Below, in pieces: positions 1 to 5,546 of a DNA stretch of 8,058 nucleotides; the first letter of the stretch is position 1; each line of letters begins with the position of its first letter. The position numbers and the translations under genes are program-made. The stretch covers positions 1 to 8,058 of the forward strand of contig JALHNW010000066.1 in NCBI GenBank assembly GCA_022843345.1. Reading direction: 5' to 3'. This stretch comes from Rubritepida sp. GTDB taxonomy: Bacteria; Pseudomonadota; Alphaproteobacteria; Acetobacterales; Acetobacteraceae. The notes beneath the pieces were generated by a model. The model did not search any database. It had not been told where the DNA came from and saw only the letters and a list, made by a program, of their open reading frames with translations.

Positions 1-220
1 GGCGGGCCTCCAGCGCGTCCGCGCGCTCGGTCGCGCGGCGGGCGAGCTCCATGGCCACCGCCAGGTCCTCGGCGCGGGCGAGGTCGAGGCGGGTCACCAT
101 CGCCTCGGCCTGGGCGCGGGCCATGGATTCGATCTCCGTCCGCAGCCCGCCCAGCAGGGAAAGCGCGCCCCCCGCGACCCCGGCCAGGTCGTCCAGCCGC
201 TGGCGTCCATCCTTGAACAT
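1..220 (-). CDS. ubiK: UbiK/BMFP-family ubiquinone biosynthesis accessory protein, C-terminus outside window
   Basis: The first 73 residues are visible; the 3' end runs off the left edge. The protein starts MFKDGRQRLDDLAGVAGGAL and continues as a charged amphipathic helix with the segment TRLDL at residues 43-47, followed by a heptad-like stretch ending in ERADALEAR. This matches the layout of E. coli UbiK (formerly YqiC): an N-terminal helix, then TRLDL, then a C-terminal coiled coil. UbiK is known as an accessory factor that helps the Ubi complex make ubiquinone under aerobic conditions and can associate with membranes. An in-frame ATG at 235-233 would add five residues (MRIDA). The ATG at 220 is preferred because GAGGA at 233-229 lies 8 nt before it, whereas the upstream ATG has no ribosome binding site and would almost coincide with the predicted transcript start. 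Family assignment is by recall of sequence pattern, not by search. Confidence 0.8.
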   Translation of the reverse strand, partial: MFKDGRQRLDDLAGVAGGALSLLGGLRTEIESMARAQAEAMVTRLDLARAEDLAVAMELARRATERADALEAR

Positions 221-247
221 CGCGTCAATCCTCATCGTTCAGGTGAG

Positions 248-276
248 GATATAGGAAGCCTCATCCATCGCGTGAA
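248..276 (-). promoter_or_regulatory. Candidate sigma70-type promoter of ubiK
   Basis: On the minus strand, TTCACG (276-271) and TATATC (253-248) are separated by exactly 17 nt. Each box matches the consensus at 4 of 6 positions. The predicted transcript start, near 241, leaves a leader of about 20 nt before the ATG at 220, which fits the preferred ubiK start. The box lies in an AT-richer patch, which is rare in this window. Confidence 0.45.
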
Positions 277-422
277 CTGCCTCGCGCGATTCATGAAGAG
301 TTAGGGGGATGGGGCGCATGGTCTGCGGGCCGGCAATCCGCCGGGGCGCCGTCCGGGCCCGGAAAACCGGGCATGGATGGTGCGGAGATCGCCAGGATGG
401 CGTTGGGATGGGTCCCCCGACC

Positions 423-650
423 ATGCATTCCCCCACCTGGCAGGACATGCCGGATGACTTGCAGCTGGCGCTCGCGCGCGAGGCGCTGCGCCGGGCCGCC
501 GAAACCCTGGCCGAGCACGCCGAGGTCCTGGCGCTCGAAATGGAGGAGGGCGCGCTGGCCGACCGCGGCGGGCCGGACGCGCTTCGCCTCTTCGCCCACG
601 TGGTGCGGGCGACCAGCCTCGACAGCATGGGTACGGTCGGCCACGCCTGA
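423..650 (+). CDS. Small hypothetical protein, helical
   Basis: This 75-residue protein begins MHSPTWQDMPDDLQLALARE and is unrecognised. It is probably real because almost every codon ends in G or C, as in its neighbours, and its composition suits a soluble helical protein: Ala/Leu/Glu/Arg-rich helices at about residues 12-43, a Gly-Gly-Pro turn near 50-52, then another helix. There are no cysteines, membrane segments or signal peptide. The frame is open further upstream to 309, but that extension reads as Gly/Arg-rich low-quality sequence. The ATG at 423 has only a weak GGGATGGG about 10 nt upstream; the ATG at 447 (MPDDLQ) is an alternative. It stops 10 bp before the end of the convergent mtnP gene. 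The reverse-strand frame across the same region reads as an Arg/Pro/His-rich shadow. Confidence 0.55.
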   Translation: MHSPTWQDMPDDLQLALAREALRRAAETLAEHAEVLALEMEEGALADRGGPDALRLFAHVVRATSLDSMGTVGHA

Positions 651-660
651 CGGGCGGCGC

Positions 661-1551
661 TCAGCCGGGCCGGGCGAGCACCCGCCCGGCGACCGCGTCC
701 AGCTTCGCCAGAAGCGCGGGGTCCCGCTTGTCCGGCGCGGTGATGACGGCGTGCTCCAGCGCGCGGTCGCAGCCGGCCGGGCACGGGCCGCGCGGGGCGC
801 CGATGCGTGGCACCAGCGCCTTGACCAGGGCGCGCGCCTTGTCGGCGTTGCCGAGCAGCACCTTCACCACCTGGTCCACCGTGACGGCGTCGTGCTCCTC
901 GTGCCAGCAGTCGTAGTCGGTGACCATGGCGACGGAGGCGTAGCAGAGCTCCGCCTCGCGGGCGAGCTTGGCCTCTGGCATGTTGGTCATGCCGATCACG
1001 TCGCAGCCCCATTGCCGGTACAGGTTCGATTCGGCCTGGGTGGAGAATTGCGGGCCTTCCATCACCAGGTAGGTGCCGCCGCGGGCCATCGGCAGCGCGA
1101 GGCCCCTGCCCGCCTCCTCGACGGCATCCGACAGGCGCGGGCAGGTCGGGTGCGCGACGGAGACGTGGGCGACGCAGCCGGTGCCGAAGAAGCTCTTCTC
1201 CCGCGCGAAGGTGCGGTCGATGAACTGGTCCACCACGACGAAATGGCCGGGCGGATACTCCTCCTTCAAGGAGCCGACGGCCGAGAGGGAGATGACGTCG
1301 GTGACGCCCGAGCGCTTCAGCGCATCGATGTTGGCGCGGTAGTTCAGCGCGGAGGGGGGGCGCGGATGGCCGCGGCCGTGACGCGGCAGGAAGACGCAGC
1401 GCACCCCGGCGAGCACGCCGAAGAGCAGCTCGTCCGACGGCTCGCCCCAGGGGGTTTCCACGCGGTGCCATTCGCGCTGCTCGAGCCCGTCGATGTCGTA
1501 GAGGCCCGAGCCGCCGATCATGCCGATGACGGGGGTGATGCTGTCTGCCAT
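661..1551 (-). CDS. mtnP: S-methyl-5'-thioadenosine phosphorylase
   Basis: This 296-residue protein cleaves 5'-methylthioadenosine with phosphate to adenine and methylthioribose-1-phosphate, salvaging the by-product of polyamine and homoserine-lactone synthesis in the cytosol. PNP/MTAP-family hallmarks are visible: GGSGLY at 13-18 (phosphate loop), PRHGRGH at 56-62, YRANIDAL at 71-78, SAVGSL at 90-95, EGPQFST at 165-171, GMTNMPE at 187-193, and DYDCW at 212-216, whose two aspartates (D212, D214) favour a 6-aminopurine base and so MTAP over guanosine/inosine phosphorylase. Length is normal for the family. The frame is open 26 codons upstream, but that extension is encoded by the terminator hairpin region and is not homologous-looking, so ATG 1551 is chosen; only a weak GGGA lies 7 nt before it. 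The gene is just downstream of petC on the same strand, separated by an intrinsic terminator. Confidence 0.93.
   Translation of the reverse strand: MADSITPVIGMIGGSGLYDIDGLEQREWHRVETPWGEPSDELLFGVLAGVRCVFLPRHGRGHPRPPSALNYRANIDALKRSGVTDVISLSAVGSLKEEYPPGHFVVVDQFIDRTFAREKSFFGTGCVAHVSVAHPTCPRLSDAVEEAGRGLALPMARGGTYLVMEGPQFSTQAESNLYRQWGCDVIGMTNMPEAKLAREAELCYASVAMVTDYDCWHEEHDAVTVDQVVKVLLGNADKARALVKALVPRIGAPRGPCPAGCDRALEHAVITAPDKRDPALLAKLDAVAGRVLARPG
669..690. repeat. Perfect 8-bp inverted repeat between convergent 3' ends
   Basis: GCCGGGCG (669-676) and CGCCCGGC (683-690) are perfect complements with a 6-nt loop. The hairpin lies inside the last codons of mtnP and 18 bp past the stop of the small plus-strand gene. 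It could help end transcription from the left, but no T-run follows on the plus strand, so it is not a classical terminator. In DNA this GC-rich, an arm of this length could occur by chance. Confidence 0.3.
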
Positions 1552-1571
1552 GGGTGGGTCCCGCTGATATG

Positions 1572-1598
1572 AAAAAGGCCCCTGCTCGCGCAGGGGCC
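1572..1598 (-). terminator. Intrinsic terminator of the pet operon
   Basis: On the minus strand a perfect 9-bp stem, GGCCCCTGC / GCAGGGGCC (1598-1590 and 1585-1577), is closed by the tetraloop GCGA, a GNRA loop. It is followed immediately by TTTTT (1576-1572). It starts 27 nt after the petC stop codon, as expected for the end of petABC. Only 20 nt separate the T-run from the mtnP start codon. Confidence 0.88.
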
Positions 1599-1625
1599 CG
1601 GTATCGCAACGCCTCGGCGATGCGC

Positions 1626-2387
1626 TCAATGCTTCACGTCGGCCCAGACCTTGCGCTTGGTGGCGTAGGCGAGGCCGCCGAGGATGGCCAGGAACACCAG
1701 GATCTTCACGCCCATCTGGCGGCGGCGCTCCGTCTCCGGCTCCGCGGCCCAGGCGAGGAAGGTGGTCACGTCGCGGGCCATCTGGTCCACGGTGGCGTTG
1801 GTGCCGTCGGCGTAGGTCACCTGCCCGTCGTTCAGCACGTTGGGCATGGCGATCTGATGGCCGGGGAAGTACTCGTTGTAGTGCATCCCGTCCATCACGG
1901 TGACGCCCGGCGGCGGGTCGCGGTAGCCGATCAGCAGGGCGCGCACGTAGTTCGCGCCGTCGTGCCGGGCCTTGGTGATCACCGACAGGTCAGGCGGCAG
2001 GGCGCCGTTGTTGCCGGCGCGCGCCGCCTGGTCGTTCGGGAAGGGGCTACGGAAGCGGTCGGACAGGCGGGCCGGGCGCTCGAACATCGCGCCTTCGTCA
2101 TTCGGCCCATCGGTGACCTGGAAGGAGGCGGCGATGGCGCGCGCCTCGCTCTCCGACAGGCCGATGTCGAGCAGGTTGCGGTAGGACATCAGCCGCATGC
2201 CGTGGCAGGCGGAGCAGACCTCCTTGTACACCTGGAAGCCGCGCTGCTGGGCGCCGCGGTCGAAGGTGCCCAGGAGGGCGTTGAAGGAAAAGCCGGCATT
2301 GGGCGCCGCCGGCGCTTCCCCCGCCGCGAGGGCGGGGGTCGCGACGAAGACGGATGCGGCGAGGGCGAGGGCCTTGAGGACGCGCAT
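1626..2387 (-). CDS. petC: Cytochrome c1, heme subunit of the cytochrome bc1 complex
   Basis: This 253-residue periplasmic, membrane-anchored c-type cytochrome accepts electrons from the Rieske protein and passes them to soluble or membrane cytochrome c. A Sec signal peptide covers about residues 1-22 (cleavage after ALA-A). The heme-binding motif CSACH is at 58-62 (C58, C61, axial H62). M181 in IAMPNVL is the likely sixth heme ligand. The PPDLS segment (131-135) and GYRDPPPG (154-161) are characteristic of c1. A C-terminal transmembrane anchor spans about 226-243, followed by a basic cytoplasmic end. There are no cysteines beyond the heme pair, so the extra disulfide known from Rhodobacter c1 is absent. 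The start lies 3 bp after the petB stop codon, with GGAGAAGG inside the petB end as ribosome binding site, indicating translational coupling. The operon terminator follows. Confidence 0.96.
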   Translation of the reverse strand: MRVLKALALAASVFVATPALAAGEAPAAPNAGFSFNALLGTFDRGAQQRGFQVYKEVCSACHGMRLMSYRNLLDIGLSESEARAIAASFQVTDGPNDEGAMFERPARLSDRFRSPFPNDQAARAGNNGALPPDLSVITKARHDGANYVRALLIGYRDPPPGVTVMDGMHYNEYFPGHQIAMPNVLNDGQVTYADGTNATVDQMARDVTTFLAWAAEPETERRRQMGVKILVFLAILGGLAYATKRKVWADVKH

Positions 2388-2390
2388 GGT

Positions 2391-3677
2391 TCAGGCCTTC
2401 TCCATCGGCTTGGCGGCAACGGCTTGCGGGATGGGCCCGCCGCCCAGCACCGCCTTGGTGCCCAGCACCGCCGCGGCGATGCTCTCGGGCAGCGGCAGCG
2501 GCTTCTCGAGCTTGCCCAGCACCGGCAGCAGCACCAGGAACCACAGGAAGTAGTACGCGGTGGCGAGCTGCGAGATGATGACGTAGGGCTGCTCGGCCGG
2601 CTTGCCGCCCGCCCACATCAGCACGAAGAAGCTGACGATGAACAGGAAGAAGAAGATGCGCGCCACGGGGCGGAAGCGCATGGAGCGCACCTTGGAGGTG
2701 TCCAGCCAGGGCAGCACGAACCACACCAGGATGGAGCCGAACATCAGCAGCACGCCGCCCAGCTTGTCCGGCACCGCGCGCAGGATGGCGTAGAAGGGCA
2801 GGAAGTACCACTCGGGCACGATGTGCGCCGGCGTCACCAGCGGGTTCGCCGGGATGTAGTTGTCCGGGTGGCCCAGGTAGTTCGGCATGAAGAATACGAG
2901 CAGGGCGAAGAGCGCGAAATACGCGACGATGCCCACCGAATCCTTGATGGTGTAGTACGGATGGAAGGGCAGCGTGTCCTGCGGGCCCTTGGGCTCGATG
3001 CCCAGCGGGTTGTTGGACCCCGTGATGTGCAGCGCGGCCACGTGCAGGAACACCACGCCGAAGATCACGAAGGGCAGCAGGTAGTGCAGCGCGAAGAAGC
3101 GGTTCAGCGTGGGGTTGTCCACCGAGAAGCCGCCCCACAGCCACGTCACGATCTCGGGCCCGACGATGGGGAAGGCGCTGAACAGGTTGGTGATGACGGT
3201 GGCGCCCCAGAAGGACATCTGGCCCCAGGGCAGCACGTAGCCCATGAAGGCGGTCGCCATCATCAGCAGGAAGATCACCACGCCCAGCATCCACAGCAGC
3301 TCGCGCGGCTTCTTGTAGGAGCCGTAGTACATCCCGCGGTAGATGTGGATGTACACCACGATGAAGAACATCGAGGCGCCGTTCATGTGGACGTAGCGGA
3401 TCAGCCAGCCGAAGTTCACGTCGCGCATGATGCGCTCGACGGAATCGAAGGCATGGGCCGTGTGCGGCTGGTAGTTCATCGCCAGGAAGATGCCGGTGGC
3501 GATCATGATGACGAGGTTGATCAGCGCCAGGGCGCCGAAGTTCCAGAAGTAGTTGAAGTTACGGGGCGTGGGGAACGTCCCGTACTCCTTCTGCATCATG
3601 GTGACGACCGGCAGGCGCTGGTCGATCCAGCGCAGCACCGGATTGCTCACCTGCGAGTCGTGAAGGCCGATGGCCAT
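2391..3677 (-). CDS. petB: Cytochrome b subunit of the cytochrome bc1 complex
   Basis: This 428-residue integral membrane protein carries hemes bL and bH and forms the Qo and Qi quinone sites. The four heme-ligating histidines are at H97, H111, H198 and H212, with 14-residue spacing within each pair and the same positions as remembered for Rhodobacter capsulatus cytochrome b. H217 matches the Qi-site histidine. PWG is at 150-152, and the Qo-site PEWY motif at 288-291 holds the proton-handling E289. Eight hydrophobic segments are evident, at about 46-68, 91-113, 126-148, 194-216, 249-265, 306-325, 340-356 and 371-389. The single-polypeptide length is typical of the bacterial/mitochondrial type, not the split b6/subunit IV type. 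The start has AAGGA 8 nt upstream. It lies 13 bp after petA and 3 bp before petC, so the three genes form one transcription unit. Confidence 0.97.
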   Translation of the reverse strand: MAIGLHDSQVSNPVLRWIDQRLPVVTMMQKEYGTFPTPRNFNYFWNFGALALINLVIMIATGIFLAMNYQPHTAHAFDSVERIMRDVNFGWLIRYVHMNGASMFFIVVYIHIYRGMYYGSYKKPRELLWMLGVVIFLLMMATAFMGYVLPWGQMSFWGATVITNLFSAFPIVGPEIVTWLWGGFSVDNPTLNRFFALHYLLPFVIFGVVFLHVAALHITGSNNPLGIEPKGPQDTLPFHPYYTIKDSVGIVAYFALFALLVFFMPNYLGHPDNYIPANPLVTPAHIVPEWYFLPFYAILRAVPDKLGGVLLMFGSILVWFVLPWLDTSKVRSMRFRPVARIFFFLFIVSFFVLMWAGGKPAEQPYVIISQLATAYYFLWFLVLLPVLGKLEKPLPLPESIAAAVLGTKAVLGGGPIPQAVAAKPMEKA

Positions 3678-3690
3678 GGGAGGCGTCCTT

Positions 3691-4257
3691 TCAGCCGATG
3701 CGGATGGTGGTGTCGTTGGTGAAGGCGTAGTCCGGGATCGCCAGGTTGGACGGGGCAGGCCCCCGCCGGATGCGCCCGGAGGTGTCGTAGTGCGACCCGT
3801 GGCAGGGGCAGAACCAGCCGTTGAAGTCGCCCTTGGCGTCCGTCGGCTTCTGGCCGAGCGGCACGCAGCCGAGGTGGGTGCACACGCCGACCATCACCAG
3901 CCAGCTGTCGCGCTGAACGCGGGACTGGTCGGTGGCCGGGTCCTTCAGCTCGCTCAGCGGGACGGCGCGGGCTTCCTGCACCTCCTCCGCCGTGCGGTTG
4001 CGCACGAAGACCGGCTTGCCGCGCCACATCACCGTGATGGCCTGCCCCGTCGCGATCGGGCGGATGTCCACCTCGGTGGAGGCGAGCGCCAGCACGTCGC
4101 GCGAGGGTGACATGGAGGCGACGAAGGGCCAGGCGATGCCCGCCACGCCGACGGCCGCGAAGGCCGCGGTGGTCAGCTTCAGGAAATCGCGCTTGGTCGC
4201 CCCCGGGTGCGCCCCGGGTGCGGCCTGGGCCATCTGCGGCGCCATCGTGTCAGCCAT
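3691..4257 (-). CDS. petA: Rieske iron-sulfur subunit of the cytochrome bc1 complex
   Basis: This 188-residue protein carries the high-potential 2Fe-2S cluster that takes electrons from quinol at the Qo site to cytochrome c1. Cluster box I is CTHLGC (126-131; ligands C126, H128) and box II is CPCHGSHY (150-157; ligands C150, H153), with C131-C152 forming the structural disulfide; S155 and Y157 are the residues that normally raise the redox potential. The N-terminus has an uncleaved Tat-type anchor: TKRDFLK at 21-27 followed by a hydrophobic span at about 28-46 (ending AWPF), then the flexible hinge. The motif carries KR in place of the usual twin arginine. ATG 4257 is chosen because it gives the expected N-terminal length, with AAGG about 10 nt upstream. 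A 41-codon upstream extension of the frame is Pro/Gly-rich and covers the promoter, so it is rejected. First gene of the pet operon, divergent from hemF. Confidence 0.96.
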   Translation of the reverse strand: MADTMAPQMAQAAPGAHPGATKRDFLKLTTAAFAAVGVAGIAWPFVASMSPSRDVLALASTEVDIRPIATGQAITVMWRGKPVFVRNRTAEEVQEARAVPLSELKDPATDQSRVQRDSWLVMVGVCTHLGCVPLGQKPTDAKGDFNGWFCPCHGSHYDTSGRIRRGPAPSNLAIPDYAFTNDTTIRIG

Positions 4258-4351
4258 TGCGTCCAAACCTTGTCCCCGCGGGCCGTCAGGCGGCGGCCCG
4301 GATCTCGCGGGCGGCACGGGGAAACCTGCGCCCCGCACCGCGCCGCCTTGC

Positions 4352-4380
4352 CTATTAGGCGTGGTTCCCGGCCCTGGCAA
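4352..4380 (-). promoter_or_regulatory. Candidate promoter of the petABC operon
   Basis: On the minus strand TTGCCA (4380-4375, 5 of 6 consensus positions) and TAATAG (4357-4352, 3 of 6) are spaced by exactly 17 nt. The predicted transcript start is near 4345, giving a leader of about 88 nt before petA. The -10 box sits in an 11-bp odd palindrome GCCTA-T-TAGGC (4350-4360). The -35 box overlaps the inverted repeat GCAAC-N4-GTTGC (4377-4390). Either could be an operator, but no known regulator motif is recognised. Confidence 0.45.
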
Positions 4381-4441
4381 CCGCAGTTGCGCCTCCGTTC
4401 CGTCTCACACCGCCGTCATTCGGCGCTATGGTGGCGCGGAC

Positions 4442-5299
4442 ATGACCGAAGCGCCATCGCACCCCCTCGCCGCCCCGGCCGCCGCCTGGTTCCGCACCCT
4501 GCGCGACCGCCTCTGCACCGCCTTCGAGGCCATCGAATCCGAGGCGGGATCGGACGCCCGATTCGCCTTCACCGACTGGGAGCGCCCGGGCGGCGGCGGC
4601 GGCACGATGGGGCTCATGCGCGGGCAGGTGCTGGAGAAGGCGGGGGTCAACATCTCCACCGTATATGGGGAGTTCTCGCCGGAATTCCGCAAGCAGATCC
4701 CGGGCGCGGAGGAAGACCCGCGCTTCCTGGCCACCGGCGTCTCGCTCGTCGTCCACCCGCGCTCGCCCCGCTGCCCGACGGCGCACATGAACACGCGCTT
4801 CATCGTGACCAGCCGGGCGTGGTTCGGCGGCGGCGGCGACATCACGCCGATGGACAAGCAGGCGCAATGGTCGCTGGAGGACGCGGCGTACTTCCACGCG
4901 GCATTCCGCGATGCCTGCGACCGGCATGACCCGGAATACTACGCCCGCTTCTCCCAATGGTGCGCCGAATACTTCTTCCTGCCCCACCGGGGCGAGGAGC
5001 GGGGCCTGGGTGGCATCTTCTACGACTGGCTGGGCGACCGCACACCCGGCCACGGGCCGGAGGCCGACTTCGCCTTCACCAAGGATGTCGGCCTGGCCTT
5101 CCTGGACGCCTACCCGGCGATCATCCGCCGCCGCATGGCCGAGCCCTTCGACGAGGCCGAACGCGCCATCCAGCGCCACCGGCGCGGGCGCTACGTGGAG
5201 TTCAACCTGCTGCATGACCGCGGTACGCTGTTCGGGCTGCGGACCGGGGGGAACGTGGAGGCCATCCTCATGTCCCTGCCGCCGGATGCGGGGTGGTAG
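4442..5299 (+). CDS. hemF: Oxygen-dependent coproporphyrinogen III oxidase
   Basis: This 285-residue cytosolic enzyme decarboxylates two propionates of coproporphyrinogen III with O2 to give protoporphyrinogen IX, the aerobic route to heme. The family signature is clear at 173-195: WC (173-174), EYFFLPHR (176-183), E185 and RGLGGIFYD (187-195). It deviates slightly from the classical pattern: S171 replaces Lys and Y194 replaces Phe. Other conserved blocks are GGGGTMGLMRG (51-61), VNISTVYGEF (69-78), PTAHMNTRF (112-120), WFGGGGDITP (127-136) and RYVEFNLLHDRGTLFGL (250-266). It ends at LMSLPPDAGW without the longer C-terminus of E. coli and human enzymes, which I remember as normal for alphaproteobacteria. 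GGTGG at 4430-4434, 7 nt before the ATG, is a modest ribosome binding site. It is divergent from petABC, whose products need heme. An HemN-type anaerobic enzyme is ruled out by the lack of a radical-SAM CxxxCxxC. Confidence 0.96.
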   Translation: MTEAPSHPLAAPAAAWFRTLRDRLCTAFEAIESEAGSDARFAFTDWERPGGGGGTMGLMRGQVLEKAGVNISTVYGEFSPEFRKQIPGAEEDPRFLATGVSLVVHPRSPRCPTAHMNTRFIVTSRAWFGGGGDITPMDKQAQWSLEDAAYFHAAFRDACDRHDPEYYARFSQWCAEYFFLPHRGEERGLGGIFYDWLGDRTPGHGPEADFAFTKDVGLAFLDAYPAIIRRRMAEPFDEAERAIQRHRRGRYVEFNLLHDRGTLFGLRTGGNVEAILMSLPPDAGW

Positions 5300-5310
5300 G
5301 GCGCCCTACC
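5295..5310. repeat. 16-bp perfect palindrome spanning two opposed stop codons
   Basis: GGTAGGGC (5295-5302) is followed directly by its exact reverse complement, GCCCTACC (5303-5310). The plus-strand TAG is the hemF stop codon (5297-5299), and the symmetric TAG on the minus strand (5308-5306) ends a tiny opposed ORF. No T-run follows on either strand, so it is not a standard intrinsic terminator. It may form a short hairpin at the end of either transcript, or serve as a dyad protein site. Confidence 0.5.
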
Positions 5311-5416
5311 CCGCCCGCCCGCGCATGTAGCGGCGTTCGGGCCGGTAGCGCAGCCAGCGGCGCAGGCGGATGGCGAGGTGGAGCAGCATGGGTCTTCGTT
5401 CCGGCGGCTTCGCCAT
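5306..5416 (-). CDS. Possible very small Arg-rich protein
   Basis: A 36-codon ORF encodes MAKPPERRPMLLHLAIRL followed by RRWLRYRPERRYMRGRAG. An internal ATG at 5389 would give 27 residues. In favour: codons end almost always in G or C, and the peptide looks like a short amphipathic helix (LLHLAIRLRRWL) with a strongly basic, aromatic tail, a plausible membrane-associated micro-protein. Against: neither ATG has a convincing ribosome binding site, the ORF is tiny, and GC-rich DNA yields Arg-rich frames easily. It is convergent with hemF and its stop codon is inside the palindrome there. No family is recognised. Confidence 0.3.
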   Translation of the reverse strand: MAKPPERRPMLLHLAIRLRRWLRYRPERRYMRGRAG

Positions 5417-5531
5417 CCTGGCGCGGGCATCGGGCGGCGCGGCGGCGCCGCCATGGCCGCATCATGGCGTGGATTGGTGAAGCAAGCGTTGCCGGCGGCG
5501 CCGGGTTGCCGCATCCTTCCCGCACAAGAAC

Positions 5532-5537
5532 AGGAGG
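5532..5537 (+). promoter_or_regulatory. Strong ribosome binding site that fixes the start of the Bug-family gene
   Basis: AGGAGG is a full consensus Shine-Dalgarno sequence. It directly abuts an ATG at 5538 (zero spacing, unusable) and lies 9 nt before the in-frame ATG at 5547, which is therefore the likely start. It is one of the strongest ribosome binding sites in the window. Confidence 0.75.
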
Positions 5538-5546
5538 ATGTCCGGG

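Noticed and set aside
357..372. Hairpin GCCCGG-AAAA-CCGGGC in the leader region of the small plus-strand gene
   Set aside because: Six-base GC arms arise easily in DNA of this composition, there is no T-run, and no regulatory logic ties it to a gene.
1554..3722. A 722-codon open frame on the plus strand opposite petB/petC, rich in His, Gln, Asp, Glu and Val
   Set aside because: It is the antisense shadow of the pet genes: GC-rich codon bias removes stops from the opposite frame. It has no domain, and petB/petC motifs are unmistakable on the other strand.
4258..4380. 41-codon N-terminal extension of the Rieske protein
   Set aside because: Pro/Gly/Arg-rich, not like a Rieske N-terminus, and it would place the translated region across the candidate promoter; the internal ATG at 4257 gives the expected length.
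5270..5299. Possible truncation of hemF, which ends about 20-25 residues earlier than E. coli and human enzymes
   Set aside because: All catalytic blocks are present, and as I recall alphaproteobacterial HemF proteins typically end shortly after the SLPP segment. No continuation of the homologous sequence is seen in any frame downstream.
5441..5452. 12-bp palindrome GGCGGCGCCGCC before the Bug-family gene
   Set aside because: Simple GGC/GCC repetition in GC-rich sequence; expected by chance and without features of an operator.
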